Counted from the first letter of the stretch, positions 7,385 to 21,466 are shown. The stretch is DNA of 32,293 nucleotides from Rubrivivax sp. (GCA_022842825.1 JALHOU010000028.1:1-32293); one strand, 5' to 3'. The notes: generated by a model not told the origin, from the letters alone. Made by a program: numbers and translations.

Positions 7385-8695
7385 ATGGCTGTCCAAGTTG
7401 AAACCCTCGAGAAGCTCGAACGCCGCATCACGCTCACGCTGCCGGCGCAGGCCATTCACGGCGAGGTCGAATCGCGCCTGAAGCGCCTTTCGCGCACCGT
7501 GAAGGCCGACGGCTTCCGGCCCGGCAAGGTGCCGATGAGCGTGGTGGCGCAGCGCTACGGCTATTCGGTGCAGTACGAGGTGGTCAACGACAAGGTCGGC
7601 CAGGCCTTCGCCGACGCGGCGCAGGAGGCCAAGCTGCGCGTCGCCGGCCTGCCGCGCATCACGCAGAAGGACCAGGCGCCCGAGGGTCAGCTGGCCTTCG
7701 ACGCCACCTTCGAGGTCTATCCCGAGGTGAAGCTCGGGGACCTCACCACGGCCGAGGTCGAGCGTGTCGCCACCGAGGTGACCGACGCCGCCATCGACCG
7801 GACGATCGACATCCTGCGCAAGCAGCGCCGCACGTTTGCCCAGCGCCCGGCCGCTGAGGGTGCCGCCGAGGGCGACCGAGTGACGATCGACTTCGAAGGC
7901 AAGATCGACGGCGAGCCCTTCGCCGGCGGCAAGGCCGATGCCTTCCAGTTCATCATCGGCGAGGGCCAGATGCTGGAGCAGTTCGACCGGTCGGTGCGCG
8001 GCATGAAGGTGGGCGAAAGCAAGACCTTCCCGCTGCAGTTCCCGGCCGACTACGCCGGCAAGGAAGTGGCGGGCAAGGAGGCCGACTTCCTCGTGACGGT
8101 GAAGAAGATCGAGGTGCCGCACATGCCGGCCGTGGACGATGCCTTCGCCAAGTTGCTCGGCATCAAGGAGGCCACTGTCGAAGGCCTGCGCGCCGACGTG
8201 AAGAAGAACCTCGAGCGCGAGGTGAAGTTCCGTCTCGTGGCGCGCAACAAGGGCGCCGTGATGGATGCGCTGGGCAAGCTGGCCGAACTCGACCTGCCCA
8301 ATGCGCTGGTCGAGAACGAGACCGAGCGCATGGTGAGCAACGCGCGCGCCGACCTCAAGCAGCGCGGTGTGAAGGACGCCGACAAGGCCGAGATCCCCGC
8401 CGACATCTTCAAGCCGCAGGCCGAGCGCCGTGTGCGCCTGGGCCTGGTGGTGGGCGAGCTCGTGCGGGCCAACAACCTGCAGGCCAAGCCGGAGCAGCTG
8501 CGCGCGCACATCGAGGAGATGAGCCAGAGCTATGAGAAGCCCGCCGAGGTGATGAACTGGTACCTTGGCGACCGCCAGCGCATGGCCGAAGTGGAAGCCG
8601 TGGTGATCGAGAACAACGTGACCGAATTCGTGCTGGCGCGGGCGAAGGTCATCGACAAGGTGCTACCGTTCGACGAGCTGATGACGGCGACCTGA
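7385..8695 (+). CDS. tig: Trigger factor (ribosome-associated chaperone/PPIase)
   Basis: Trigger factor, 436 aa, binds ribosomal protein uL23 at the exit tunnel and shields nascent chains. The ribosome-binding signature GFRPGKVP is at residues 43-50. The FKBP-type peptidyl-prolyl isomerase domain spans about 160-250 ([18 protein letters not shown] through [12 protein letters not shown]), and the helical C-terminal chaperone arms follow. Length equals the usual 430-450 aa. The ATG at 7385 has only a weak ribosome-binding site. The gene follows tRNA-Leu and leads the tig-clpP-clpX-lon block, an order conserved in many proteobacteria. Confidence 0.97.
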   Translation: MAVQVETLEKLERRITLTLPAQAIHGEVESRLKRLSRTVKADGFRPGKVPMSVVAQRYGYSVQYEVVNDKVGQAFADAAQEAKLRVAGLPRITQKDQAPEGQLAFDATFEVYPEVKLGDLTTAEVERVATEVTDAAIDRTIDILRKQRRTFAQRPAAEGAAEGDRVTIDFEGKIDGEPFAGGKADAFQFIIGEGQMLEQFDRSVRGMKVGESKTFPLQFPADYAGKEVAGKEADFLVTVKKIEVPHMPAVDDAFAKLLGIKEATVEGLRADVKKNLEREVKFRLVARNKGAVMDALGKLAELDLPNALVENETERMVSNARADLKQRGVKDADKAEIPADIFKPQAERRVRLGLVVGELVRANNLQAKPEQLRAHIEEMSQSYEKPAEVMNWYLGDRQRMAEVEAVVIENNVTEFVLARAKVIDKVLPFDELMTAT

Positions 8696-8735
8696 GGCGC
8701 GTGCCCAGGACCATGAACTGACCGGAGACCCGAGC

Positions 8736-9344
8736 ATGAGCGTGCAGGAGACCGTGGGACTGAACTACGTCCCCATGGTGATCGAGCAGTCGGGGCGCGG
8801 CGAGCGCGCCTACGACATCTACAGCCGCCTGCTGCGCGAGCGCATCGTCTTCCTCGTCGGCCCGGTCAGCGACGCCACGGCCAACGTGGTTTGCGCGCAG
8901 CTGCTGTTCCTCGAGAGCGAGAACCCCGACAAGGAGATCTTCCTCTACATCAACAGCCCGGGAGGTAGCGTCAGTGCCGGCCTGTCGATCTACGACACCA
9001 TGAACTGGATCAAGCCGGACGTCTCGACCCTGTGCATGGGCATGGCGGCGAGCATGGGCAGCTTCCTCCTGATGGCCGGCGCCAAGGGCAAGCGCATCGC
9101 GTTGCCCAACTCGCGCATCATGATCCACCAGCCCAGTGGCGGCGCGCAGGGTCAGGCGAGTGACATCGAGATCCAGGCGCGCGAGATCATCAAGACCCGC
9201 GAGCAGCTCAACAAGATCTACGCCGAGCGCACCGGTCAGCCCGTGGAGCGCATCGCCGCGGACATGGAGCGCGACTACTGGATGTCGCCCGCGGAGGCCA
9301 AGGAGTACGGCCTCATCGATCAGGTGCTGGACAAGCGCGCCTGA
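8736..9344 (+). CDS. clpP: ATP-dependent Clp protease proteolytic subunit ClpP
   Basis: Serine protease that forms a double heptameric barrel and degrades substrates fed by ClpX or ClpA. The protein is 202 aa. The catalytic triad is visible: Ser106 in GMAASMGS, His131 in MIHQP and Asp180 in ERDYW, each offset by nine from mature E. coli numbering. The substrate-channel motif INSPGGSV is at 72-79. GGAGA lies about eight bases before the ATG. It starts 40 bases after tig and is followed by clpX after a 144-base gap. Confidence 0.98.
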   Translation: MSVQETVGLNYVPMVIEQSGRGERAYDIYSRLLRERIVFLVGPVSDATANVVCAQLLFLESENPDKEIFLYINSPGGSVSAGLSIYDTMNWIKPDVSTLCMGMAASMGSFLLMAGAKGKRIALPNSRIMIHQPSGGAQGQASDIEIQAREIIKTREQLNKIYAERTGQPVERIAADMERDYWMSPAEAKEYGLIDQVLDKRA

Positions 9345-9357
9345 TTCCGACCGCCGG

Positions 9358-9373
9358 CCCGGCGCCCGCCGGG
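9358..9373 (+). terminator. Perfect 7-bp hairpin between clpP and clpX
   Basis: CCCGGCG (9358-9364) and CGCCGGG (9367-9373) form a stem with a two-base centre, 14 bases after the clpP stop. GTT and TTTT tracts follow only 15 bases or more later. It may attenuate readthrough from tig-clpP into clpX rather than terminate fully. Confidence 0.35.
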
Positions 9374-9443
9374 TGGGTTGTCGCGGTGGTTTTCCCCCCC
9401 TTTTCAGCCCCTGCGGCCCCGGTGCCGGCGTGGGGCCTTCGGC

Positions 9444-9449
9444 TATCAT
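9444..9449 (+). promoter_or_regulatory. Possible -10 element of clpX
   Basis: TATCAT (5 of 6 matches to TATAAT) lies 39 bases before the clpX ATG, giving a leader of about 33 bases. No clear -35 is seen 17 bases upstream. If active, clpX could be expressed apart from clpP. Confidence 0.35.
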
Positions 9450-9488
9450 GGCCGCATCCTTTGGGCAACCCCGCGCGTACTGCACTCC

Positions 9489-10760
<1,272 letters not shown>

Positions 10761-10805
10761 CGAGGCACTGGGGCGGTTTCGCGCCTGCCCGATCGACCAG
10801 GTTAG

Positions 10806-10833
10806 CTTGCAATTCCCCCGCCGGGCCCCAGAT
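10806..10833 (+). promoter_or_regulatory. Predicted heat-shock (sigma-32/RpoH) promoter of lon
   Basis: CTTGCAA (10806-10812) is separated by 13 bases from CCCCAGAT (10826-10833). The sigma-32 consensus is CTTGAAA, a 11-16 base spacer, then CCCCATNT; the match is 6 of 7 and nearly complete in the -10. The predicted start is near 10840, about 18 bases before the lon ATG. Lon is a classic RpoH target, which supports the call. Confidence 0.6.
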
Positions 10834-10857
10834 GCACCGGTGAAAGAGAGGTCCCAG

Positions 10858-13305
<2,448 letters not shown>

Positions 13306-13334
13306 TTGGAAGGCCGCGGGAGTGCCGTTATAAT
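13306..13334 (+). promoter_or_regulatory. Sigma-70 promoter of tRNA-Gly/tRNA-Cys
   Basis: TTGGAA (13306-13311, 4 of 6) is separated by 17 bases from a perfect TATAAT (13329-13334). The -35 begins one base after the lon stop. The predicted start, near 13341, is about five bases before tRNA-Gly. Confidence 0.8.
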
Positions 13335-13345
13335 GTCGAGCTCAC

Positions 13346-13421
13346 GCGGGAATAGCTCAGTTGGTAGAGCGCAACCTTGCCAAGGTTGAGGTCGCGAGTT
13401 CGAGACTCGTTTCCCGCTCCA
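13346..13421 (+). tRNA. tRNA-Gly(GCC)
   Basis: The acceptor stem GCGGGAA (13346-13352) pairs with TTCCCGC (13411-13417); the discriminator is T and CCA is encoded (13419-13421). The anticodon stem CAACC/GGTTG holds the loop TTGCCAA with anticodon GCC at 13379-13381. First gene of a two-tRNA unit. Confidence 0.98.
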
Positions 13422-13444
13422 GGTTCATGCAGGTACTGCGGGTC

Positions 13445-13470
13445 GAAGGGGAAGCAGGCGCTTCCCCTTC
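13445..13470 (+). terminator. Perfect 11-bp hairpin between tRNA-Gly and tRNA-Cys
   Basis: GAAGGGGAAGC (13445-13455) and GCTTCCCCTTC (13460-13470) form a perfect stem around the tetraloop AGGC. It is followed only by TGCTTGG, so termination would be partial. It may instead guide processing of the two-tRNA precursor. No separate promoter for tRNA-Cys is evident, which argues for readthrough. Confidence 0.5.
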
Positions 13471-13485
13471 TGCTTGGCGGGCCCC

Positions 13486-13559
13486 GGCGCGATAGCAAAG
13501 CGGTTATGCAACGGATTGCAAATCCGTCCAGTCCGGTTCGACTCCGGATCGCGCCTCCA
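13486..13559 (+). tRNA. tRNA-Cys(GCA)
   Basis: The acceptor stem GGCGCGA (13486-13492) pairs with TCGCGCC (13549-13555), with discriminator T (U73, the cysteine identity base) and an encoded CCA (13557-13559). The anticodon loop TTGCAAA carries GCA at 13518-13520. Confidence 0.98.
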
Positions 13560-13603
13560 GACGGCTTGGCTTCGCGCCTGATCTGATCCGCAACCGGCAC
13601 GCC

Positions 13604-13624
13604 GGCCGGCCCGGCGGGCCGGCC
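13604..13624. terminator. Bidirectional hairpin between tRNA-Cys and fbp
   Basis: GGCCGGCCC (13604-13612) and GGGCCGGCC (13616-13624) form a perfect 9-bp stem with a GGC loop. It sits in the 93-base convergent gap between tRNA-Cys and the end of fbp, where a shared terminator is expected. There is no T-run on either side. Confidence 0.45.
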
Positions 13625-13652
13625 CAGGCAAGGCGGCTGCGGCAGCGGCCGC

Positions 13653-14663
<1,011 letters not shown>

Positions 14664-14697
14664 GTTGGCATCGTGGCGGTTGGGTGGGCGAAGAGGT

Positions 14698-17379
14698 TCA
14701 GGGCGCGGCCTCGTCGGCGAGCGCGCGGGTGACGACCTCGCGCACGTCGTTGCTGAGGTCGGAGCGCGCGGCCACGCGCGCGATGGCTTCGCGCGCCGAG
14801 CTGCGCCAGGGTTCGGCGAGCGAGCGCCAGCGGTCCATCGTGCGCGCGAAGCGGGCGGCGAGCTGCGGGTTATGCGCGTCCAGGTCGAGAAGCCGCTCCA
14901 CCCACAGCACGTAGCCCGCGGCGTCGGTGCGGTGGAACGCGGCCGGGTTGCTGCCGGCCAGGCCGAAGAGCAGGCTGCGCACGCGGTTGGGGTTCTTCAT
15001 CGAGAAGTCCGGATGATGCAGCAGCGCGCGGGCACGCGCGAAGGCGCTTCCGGCGCCGGCACCCACCGGTTCGGGCGCCGTCGCCTGCAGCGCGAACCAC
15101 TTGTCGAGCATCAGCGCGTCGCCGTGCGCCTGCAAGTGGAAACGTTCGACGGCCTGCGGCGCGAGAGGCGACTGCGCATCGACGAGCGCGGCGAGCGCCC
15201 CCAGCCGGTCGGTCATGTTGCCGGCGTCCTTGAAGCGCTGGTAGGCACGACCCGGCCAGGTGGTGTCACCTTGCTGCACCGCGTGTAGCACCAGGTGGCC
15301 GAGGGCCAGGTTGGTCAGGGCTCGGTGCCCGCTCTGCTCGACCGTCGGGCGGTAGCCTTCGCGCACCTGGTGCGACTCGCAGGCCCACACCCAGTCGGCA
15401 TGCAGCTCGGCGGCCACGCAGCGCCGCCAGCTCTCGCGCACGGCATGCACGCGCTGCGGGTCGACTTCCAAGAGCTGCTCGGCGATGTAGGCCTCGTCGG
15501 GTGCGGTGAGCGCCAGCGCCTTGAACTGCGCGTCCAGGTCCGGTGCGCGCAGCAGCTGGCGCAGCGCCTGCACCAGGCGGCTGTCCAGCCGCGGCTCGCC
15601 GCCTTCGCGGATGGCGGCGAGCATCCGGTCGAGCATCAAACGCTGGCCGGCCTCGAAGCGATTGAAGGCATCGCCATCATGAGCCAGCAAGGTGAGACGC
15701 TCCGGCTCGGTGAGGCCGTCGTCGAGCTTCACCGGCGCCGAGAAGCCACGCAGCAGCGAAGGCACCGGGGCTTGCGCGATACCGTCGAAGACGAAAGTCT
15801 GCTCGGCCTGGTCGAGGACGAGCAGCCGCTCGGCCGCGAGCACCCGGCCGTCACTGGCCAGCAGCGCCGTCAGCAACGGGATCACGAAGGGCTGCTTGCT
15901 CGGCTGGCCAGGCGAGGGCGTCGAGTGCTGTGCCAGCGTGAGCGCGTAGGTTTGCGCGGTCGCGTCCCACTGGCCACGCGCGGTGACGCGGGGCGTGCCG
16001 GCCTGCGCGTACCAGCGCTTGAACGCCTCGAGGCGCGTCGCGAGATCACTGCCCGGGTTGGCGTCGGCGATGGCCTGGGCGAAGTCGTCGCAGGTGACGG
16101 CCTGGCCGTCGTGACGCCGGAAGTACAGCGCCATGCCACGTGCAAAGCCTTCCCGGCCGACGAGCGTGTGCATCATGCGCACGACCTCGGCGCCCTTCTC
16201 GTAGACGGTGGGTGTGTAGAAGTTCTGGATCTCGAGGTAGGCGTCGGGGCGCACCGGGTGCGCCATCGGGCCCGCGTCCTCCGAAAACTGCAGGCTGCGC
16301 AGCCGGCGCACGTCCTTGATGCGCTGCACGGCGCGGCCGGTGGCGCTGCCGGCCATGTCGGCGCTGAATTCCTGGTCGCGGAAGACGGTGAGGCCCTCCT
16401 TCAGCGACAGCTGGAACCAGTCGCGGCAGGTGACGCGGTTGCCGGTCCAGTTGTGGAAGTACTCGTGCGCGATGACGCTTTCGATGCCGGAGAAGTCGGC
16501 GTCGGTGGCATTGGCCGGGCTGCCCAGCACGTACTTGGTGTTGAAGAGGTTGAGCCCCTTGTTCTCCATCGCGCCGCCGTTGTAGTCCTCCACCGCCACC
16601 ACCATGTAGCGGTCGAGGTCGAGCGCGAGGCCGAAACGTGCTTCGTCCCAGACGACGCTGGCGACGAGCGAGTTCATCGCGTGCTCGGTCTTCTCCAGAT
16701 CGCCCGGGCGCACGTACACCTGCAGCAGGTGATCTCGGCCGTTGCGCGAGCGGACGCGCTGCTCGCGTGCCACCAGGTTGCCCGCCACCAGCGCGAAAAG
16801 GTAGCTCGGCTTGGGATGCGGGTCGTGCCACTTCGCGAAGTGGCGGCCGTTGTCGAGCTTGCCCTCCTCGACGAGATTGCCGTTGGACAGCAGCACGGGG
16901 TAGCGGGCGCGGTCGGCGCGCAGCGTCACCGTGTAGACGGCCATCACGTCGGGCCGGTCGAGGTAGTAGGTGATGCGGCGGAAACCTTCGGCCTCGCACT
17001 GCGTGAAGAAGCCGCCGCCGCTGGTGTACAGGCCTGACAGCGCCGTGTTCTTCTCGGGCGCGCAGGTGCAACGCAGCTCGAGCGTGAAGGCATCGGCCTC
17101 GGGCGGGTTGTCGATGACGAGGTCGCCGCCCGCATGGCCGCCTTCGTGGCGGAACGAGACGCTCTGGCCGTCGGCCAGGCAACGCAGCAGCGTCAGCTCC
17201 TCGCCGTGCAGGCGCAGCGGCCCGCGCGGCGCGGCCGGGTTGCGCTCGATGCGCAGGCGGCTGCCGACAATGGTCTTGGCCGGGTCGAGGTCGAACGTGA
17301 GCTCGACCGACCGGATGAAAAACGCGGGGGGCGCGTACTCCTCGCGCCGCACCAGCGTGGCGGTGGCTTCTCGCAGCAT
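14698..17379 (-). CDS. pepN: Aminopeptidase N (M1 family)
   Basis: Zinc aminopeptidase that trims N-terminal residues from peptides, including those released by ClpP and Lon; 893 aa, cytoplasmic. The exopeptidase motif GAMEN is at 269-273. The zinc site HEYFHN has H305, E306 and H309, and the third ligand is E328 (KEGLTVF). The ERAP-like C-terminal helical domain is full length. AGGAG lies eight bases before the ATG at 17379. The gene lies 54 bases after prfB and 34 before fbp. Confidence 0.97.
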   Translation of the reverse strand: MLREATATLVRREEYAPPAFFIRSVELTFDLDPAKTIVGSRLRIERNPAAPRGPLRLHGEELTLLRCLADGQSVSFRHEGGHAGGDLVIDNPPEADAFTLELRCTCAPEKNTALSGLYTSGGGFFTQCEAEGFRRITYYLDRPDVMAVYTVTLRADRARYPVLLSNGNLVEEGKLDNGRHFAKWHDPHPKPSYLFALVAGNLVAREQRVRSRNGRDHLLQVYVRPGDLEKTEHAMNSLVASVVWDEARFGLALDLDRYMVVAVEDYNGGAMENKGLNLFNTKYVLGSPANATDADFSGIESVIAHEYFHNWTGNRVTCRDWFQLSLKEGLTVFRDQEFSADMAGSATGRAVQRIKDVRRLRSLQFSEDAGPMAHPVRPDAYLEIQNFYTPTVYEKGAEVVRMMHTLVGREGFARGMALYFRRHDGQAVTCDDFAQAIADANPGSDLATRLEAFKRWYAQAGTPRVTARGQWDATAQTYALTLAQHSTPSPGQPSKQPFVIPLLTALLASDGRVLAAERLLVLDQAEQTFVFDGIAQAPVPSLLRGFSAPVKLDDGLTEPERLTLLAHDGDAFNRFEAGQRLMLDRMLAAIREGGEPRLDSRLVQALRQLLRAPDLDAQFKALALTAPDEAYIAEQLLEVDPQRVHAVRESWRRCVAAELHADWVWACESHQVREGYRPTVEQSGHRALTNLALGHLVLHAVQQGDTTWPGRAYQRFKDAGNMTDRLGALAALVDAQSPLAPQAVERFHLQAHGDALMLDKWFALQATAPEPVGAGAGSAFARARALLHHPDFSMKNPNRVRSLLFGLAGSNPAAFHRTDAAGYVLWVERLLDLDAHNPQLAARFARTMDRWRSLAEPWRSSAREAIARVAARSDLSNDVREVVTRALADEAAP

Positions 17380-17433
17380 GCCGCTGTCTCCTGGGTTCTT
17401 CTTCGTGCCTTGTGGCGTGCGCGCGAGAAGGGC

Positions 17434-18538
17434 TCACAGGCCCTGCTTCAGGCTTGCTTCGATGAAGGCATCGAGATCGCCGTCGAGCACCTTCTGCGTG
17501 TTGCTGATCTCGACGTTGGTGCGCAGGTCCTTGATGCGGCTCTGGTCGAGCACGTAGCTGCGGATCTGGTGGCCCCAGCCGACATCGGTCTTGCTGTCTT
17601 CCAGCTTCTGCTGCTGCTCGCGCTGCTTGCGCATCTCGTGCTCGTACAGGCGGCTCTTCAGCATCTGCCAGGCCTCGTCGCGGTTGCGGTGCTGGCTGCG
17701 GTCGTTCTGGCACTGCACGACGATGCCGGTGGGGATGTGCGTGAGCCGCACGGCCGAGTCGGTCTTGTTGATGTGCTGGCCGCCGGCGCCGCTGGCGCGG
17801 AAGGTGTCGGTTCGCACGTCGGCCGGGTTGATCTCGATCTCGATCGAGTCGTCGACCTCGGGGTAGACGAAGAGGCTCGCGAAGCTCGTGTGCCGGCCGC
17901 CGCCGCTGTCGAACGGGCTCTTGCGCACGAGACGGTGCACGCCGGTCTCGGTGCGCAGGTGGCCGAAGGCGTAGTCACCCTCGACCTTCAGCGTCGCGCT
18001 GCGGATGCCGGCGACGTCGCCCTCGGTTTCCTCCAGCACCTCGGCCTTGAAGCCCTTGCGCTCGCAGTACTTGAGGTACTGGCGCAGCAGCATGCTGGCC
18101 CAGTCGCAGGCCTCGGTGCCGCCGGCGCCGGCCTGGATGTCGACGAAGCAGTTGAGCGGGTCGGCCGGGTTGCCGAACATGCGCCGGAACTCGAGCTGCT
18201 CGACCTGCTCGCGCAGCGGCTGCGCGTCGGCCAGGATCGACTTGAGCCCGGCCTCGTCGCCATCGGCCTTGCTCATCTCGTAGAGCTCGGTGCTGTCGGA
18301 GAGGTTGCGCTGCAGGTGGCCGAGGGTGTCGACAACCGTCTCCAGCGCCTTCTTCTCGCGGCCCAGTTCCTGGGCACGCTTGGGCTCGTTCCAGACGGCT
18401 GGGTTCTCGAGCGCGGCGTTGACCTCGTTCAGCCGCAGTGCCTTGCGGTCGTAGTCAAAGATACCCCCGAAGTTGCTGGGTGCGTTCGGAGAGGTCGGCC
18501 AGCAGCGTGCCGATGGCATTGATTTCTTCGGTGTCCAT
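17434..18538 (-). CDS. prfB: Peptide chain release factor RF2, with programmed +1 frameshift
   Basis: Release factor for UGA and UAA stop codons, 367 aa when read as 18538-18458 joined to 18456-17434. The first 27 codons, beginning [13 protein letters not shown], end at CTT followed by an in-frame TGA (18457-18455). Skipping one base restores the main frame (DYDRKALRL). The specificity tripeptide SPF (KSPFDSGG) identifies RF2, and the peptidyl-release motif GGQ is at 252-254, two residues from its E. coli position. If only the main frame is read, the first 27 residues are lost. The gene lies 27 bases after the alpha/beta hydrolase; pepN follows. Confidence 0.97.
18455..18472 (-). promoter_or_regulatory. 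prfB programmed +1 frameshift signal
   Basis: On the minus strand the site reads CTTCGGGGGTATCTTTGA then C. An internal Shine-Dalgarno-like CGGGGG stands three bases before the slippery CTT, and TGA-C is the poor stop context. This is almost base-for-base the E. coli prfB site, where RF2 shortage lets the ribosome slip +1 past the UGA, so RF2 controls its own synthesis. Confidence 0.96.
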
Positions 18539-18565
18539 GGGGCGGGATTGTCGCTCAGGTGTGGC

Positions 18566-19495
18566 TCACGCCGCGCCCAGGAAGGCCGCCAATCGGGCGG
18601 CCAGCGCGTTCGGTTGGTCGTGGTGCAGCATGTGGCCGCAGTTGGCCAGCACGTGCCGCTCGGCCTGCGGCACCACGTTCAGTCTGTCATGGAACTCGGC
18701 GCGGCTGTAGCGCCCACCCCACCACTGCTCGGGCAACGAATCGGCCGCTTCCACCCACAGCGTGGGCGCGGTGATGAGCTTCCAGGTCTCAAGGATCTCC
18801 TCGACGCGGTAGAGAACGGGATTGGGTCGCTTGTGCGCCGGGTCGCCCAGGATGTGCAGGCGGCCGCCTTCCTCGTTCCCGGCGCGCCGGGACCAGTGCG
18901 GCGCCAGCCAGCGCGCCTTGTCGGGCGTGAGGCGCGGGTTGTTCTTGCGCAGGCGTTCGGCGACCTCTTCCGCATCCGCGTAGGTCTTCAGGCTCTGCGG
19001 TTCGGCGAGCGTGTCGAGCCATTGGGCCAGGCGCTTTGGCGCGTGGCGCGGCTCGGTGCGCGGCATGCCGAAGCCCTCGAGGTTGACGAGCCGCCGAATC
19101 CTCGCGGGGCGCACGCCGGCATAGCTCATCGCCACGTTGCCACCCATGCTGTGGCCGATGAGGTCCACCGCGCCGTCGATGTCGAGCGCACGCAGGAGTG
19201 CGTCGAGGTCGCCCAGGTAGTCCGGGAACCAGTAGCTGTCGGTGGGGTGGGGCGGCTCCGTGAGGCCGAAGCCGCGCCAGTCGGGTGCGACGATGCGCCG
19301 GCCTGCGAGCGCGGTGCCCTCCAGCGCATCGACGACGAACTGGAAAGAGGCCGCGACGTCCATCCAGCCGTGCAGCATGACGACCGGGGGTGTCTCCCGC
19401 GTGCCCACCCAGTCGAGCACGTGGTAGTCCAGGCCGCGCACGGGCACGAAGCTCGAGCGGGCCACGCGGACCGGAGGGTAGGTGTCGTGCGTCAT
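18566..19495 (-). CDS. Alpha/beta hydrolase
   Basis: Single-domain alpha/beta-hydrolase-fold protein, 309 aa, no signal peptide. The oxyanion-hole motif HGWMD is at 42-46, and the nucleophile elbow GHSMGG has Ser116. The catalytic His is probably H288 (NCGHML). An acid in the region VEAADS (about 248-253) completes a plausible triad. The segment [12 protein letters not shown] is typical of esterase/haloalkane-dehalogenase-like subfamilies. The substrate cannot be told from sequence. It is the first gene of the minus-strand run hydrolase-prfB-pepN-fbp, ending 27 bases before the prfB start. Confidence 0.85.
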   Translation of the reverse strand: MTHDTYPPVRVARSSFVPVRGLDYHVLDWVGTRETPPVVMLHGWMDVAASFQFVVDALEGTALAGRRIVAPDWRGFGLTEPPHPTDSYWFPDYLGDLDALLRALDIDGAVDLIGHSMGGNVAMSYAGVRPARIRRLVNLEGFGMPRTEPRHAPKRLAQWLDTLAEPQSLKTYADAEEVAERLRKNNPRLTPDKARWLAPHWSRRAGNEEGGRLHILGDPAHKRPNPVLYRVEEILETWKLITAPTLWVEAADSLPEQWWGGRYSRAEFHDRLNVVPQAERHVLANCGHMLHHDQPNALAARLAAFLGAA

Positions 19496-19696
19496 GGGGG
19501 AGGGGGCCGGGCGTGCAAGCTGGAGCGGTTGGCGCAGGGCCGCCTGTCGTCACGGCAGGGATGCGCCGCGGAGTATGCCGCGCCCGCCGCGGGCCCCGGA
19601 TCTCGAGCGCTTCGCGTCGCGGGGAGGTGAATTCAACGCTTCTCTCCGGATCAGCCCCGATCGCGCCGGCGCTTCGGCTCGCCACAATCGCCGCCC

Positions 19697-20212
19697 ATGC
19701 CCACCTTGCCGATGTCCCTCGACCCCTCGCCCCCGCACCTGCGGGCGGCGGCTCCTGTGGACCTGCCGGCCATCGTCGGCCTGATCGGCGAACTGGCGGC
19801 CTACGAGCGGCTCCAGCACATGGTGGTGGTCACGCCGGAGTTGCTGCACCCGCACCTGTTCGGTCCCAAGCCGGCAGCCGAAGCCGTGGTGGCCGAGCTG
19901 GAGCTGGAGGGCGAGCAGCGCATCGTCGGTTTCGCTCTCTACTTCACCAGTTTCAGCACCTTCCTCGGCCGGCCGGGCATCCACCTCGAGGACCTGTATG
20001 TGCAGCCGGCCTTCCGCAGCCTCGGCCTCGGGCGCATGCTGCTCGAGCACCTGGCCGAGCTGGCCGTGGCGCGCGGCTGCGGCCGCTTCGAGTGGACGGT
20101 GCTCGACTGGAACGAGAGCGCGATCCGCTTCTACGAGCGCATGGGTGCGCAGGTGCTGCCCGACTGGCGCATCTGTCGCCTGTCGGGCGATGCGCTGCAA
20201 CGCTACGGCTGA
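19697..20212 (+). CDS. GNAT N-acetyltransferase, SSAT/thialysine acetyltransferase-like
   Basis: Acetyl-CoA-dependent N-acetyltransferase, 171 aa. The acetyl-CoA pyrophosphate loop is seen in QPAFRSLGLGRMLL (103-116). The segments GIHLEDLYV and EWTVLDWNESAIRFYERMGA closely resemble spermidine/spermine N1-acetyltransferase-like proteins, so a polyamine or thialysine-type amine is a plausible substrate (inference). An ATG five codons downstream (19712) is an alternative start. A CACAAT -10-like element at 19683-19688 lies just before the start, which would leave almost no leader. Converges with the HD-GYP-like gene 34 bases on. The ~200 bases upstream contain no other recognised gene. Confidence 0.85.
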   Translation: MPTLPMSLDPSPPHLRAAAPVDLPAIVGLIGELAAYERLQHMVVVTPELLHPHLFGPKPAAEAVVAELELEGEQRIVGFALYFTSFSTFLGRPGIHLEDLYVQPAFRSLGLGRMLLEHLAELAVARGCGRFEWTVLDWNESAIRFYERMGAQVLPDWRICRLSGDALQRYG

Positions 20213-20246
20213 AGCTCTGGCCGGGGTGTGCCTCGGCGCCGGCGTG

Positions 20247-21362
20247 TCAGCCGGCCAGCGCCGCGGCGACCATGCCGGCCGAGGGGCGCGCCGTGCCGGG
20301 GTGCAGGAGCGAGACCACGCTGCGGCCCGGCTCCGAGGTCGCCACGCGGTAGGGCTTGCCGAGCGGCCGGTCGCCGGCATCGGTGAAGCAGGCCACCACC
20401 GGTGAGGTGACGGTCGGGCCGCGCTGCACGACGATGGCCGCTTCGCCCGAGCCCAGGCGGACCAGGCACCCCGGCGGATAGATGCCGAACTCCTTGACCA
20501 GGGCCTGCGTCATCGGGTGCGAGGGGTCCTGCATGAAGATGGCGCGGCCGGCGGCGTCGGCGGCGAGCGCGTCGCGCGTGTTGCGCGCCGCCAGCTTGGA
20601 GGTGTAGATGTCGGCGCGCCGCGCCAGCGAGGCGAGCTCGCACACGTCGCTGCGCCCGCTGGGGTAGCCGCTGCCGTCCTCGACCTCGTGGTGCTGCAGC
20701 ACGGCCTTGAGCCAGTCCTCGTCGGCCACGCCGGCGCTTTGCAGCATCTGCACGCTGCGCATGGGGTGCGACTGCAGCTGCACGCGCTGCTCGGGCGTGG
20801 GCGGCGTGCGCTGGCGGGCGAGCTCGCCCTGCAGCGCCAGCATCGAGAGGTTCATCGTCAGCGCCACCTTGAAGGCGCGCTCGATCTCGGCCGGTTGCCA
20901 GGCCAGGCGTTGCGCCACGAGGCACGCGGTGATGGCCGAGTGGAGCGAGCGACGCACGCCGTAGGCGGCATCGACGCTGGCGCCCTGGCTCAGCACCTGG
21001 AAGATGGCGAGGTCGGGGTCGCGCTCCACGAGCGTCAAGGCTGGCGCCACCGAGTCCGCCAGCGCGGCGGCGAATGTCTCGACCTTGGCTTCGCTGAGCG
21101 TGCGGCCGATCTGCCCGATGGTGTCGTTCCAGATCTGTGGCAGCTGTTCACGCGGGGCGCGAGCGGCACGCTCGCGCGGCGTCTGCACCTCCGCCAGATC
21201 GACGAGCGCACCGCGGTTCATCAAGGCATCCAGCTGCGCCTGGCTGCGCAGCAGGTAGCCGCGCGAGAGCAGCAGCGTGCGGTCGTTGTCGCGCACGTTG
21301 AAGGGCAACGGCTCGCCCAGGCGGATGCGATTCCGTACGGCGGAGAGGGCAGCGAGTTGCAT
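20247..21362 (-). CDS. Degenerate HD-GYP domain protein
   Basis: 371-aa protein with an N-terminal beta-rich segment (PLPFNVRDNDRTLLLSRG, 19-35) often found before HD-GYP domains, then an HD-GYP-like core. The core keeps H141, H199, H224/H225, the DGSGYP motif (229-234) and D251, but the HD dyad is replaced by M170-N171 (ALTMNLSML). Canonical HD-GYP proteins hydrolyse cyclic di-GMP using the HD metal ligands, so this one may be inactive or a sensor (inference). The C-terminal ~90 residues (after about 285) form an extra small domain. Divergent from the acyl-CoA synthetase gene. Confidence 0.8.
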   Translation of the reverse strand: MQLAALSAVRNRIRLGEPLPFNVRDNDRTLLLSRGYLLRSQAQLDALMNRGALVDLAEVQTPRERAARAPREQLPQIWNDTIGQIGRTLSEAKVETFAAALADSVAPALTLVERDPDLAIFQVLSQGASVDAAYGVRRSLHSAITACLVAQRLAWQPAEIERAFKVALTMNLSMLALQGELARQRTPPTPEQRVQLQSHPMRSVQMLQSAGVADEDWLKAVLQHHEVEDGSGYPSGRSDVCELASLARRADIYTSKLAARNTRDALAADAAGRAIFMQDPSHPMTQALVKEFGIYPPGCLVRLGSGEAAIVVQRGPTVTSPVVACFTDAGDRPLGKPYRVATSEPGRSVVSLLHPGTARPSAGMVAAALAG

Positions 21363-21411
21363 GGCGTGTGGCGTGGGAGGCGATGGGGGCGCCGCCGCCC
21401 GGCGGGGCGGA

Positions 21412-21466
21412 CGGCGGCGTCAATGGAGACGGTTTCGGCACGGCCGCCATGAACTTGACGCCGCCG
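21412..21466. repeat. 12-bp perfect inverted repeat in divergent promoter region
   Basis: CGGCGGCGTCAA (21412-21423) is the exact reverse complement of TTGACGCCGCCG (21455-21466), with a 31-base spacer. It lies in the 186-base gap between the HD-GYP-like gene and the acyl-CoA synthetase gene. The TTGACG at each inner arm resembles a -35 box on each strand, but no convincing -10 follows. It could be an operator or an RNA hairpin. Confidence 0.55.

Noticed and set aside
10807..10857. Upstream TTG start for lon
   Set aside because: It would place the start inside the predicted sigma-32 promoter; the ATG at 10858 has a purine-rich site and the standard Lon N-terminus.
17434..18519. prfB read in a single frame from an alternative start at 18519
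   Set aside because: The region before the shift in that frame does not resemble RF2, while the spliced +1 reading restores the family N-terminus.
19623..19630. Perfect Shine-Dalgarno-like GGAGGTGA in the gap before the GNAT gene
   Set aside because: No start codon at a suitable distance opens a frame with gene-like features; it is far from the GNAT ATG.
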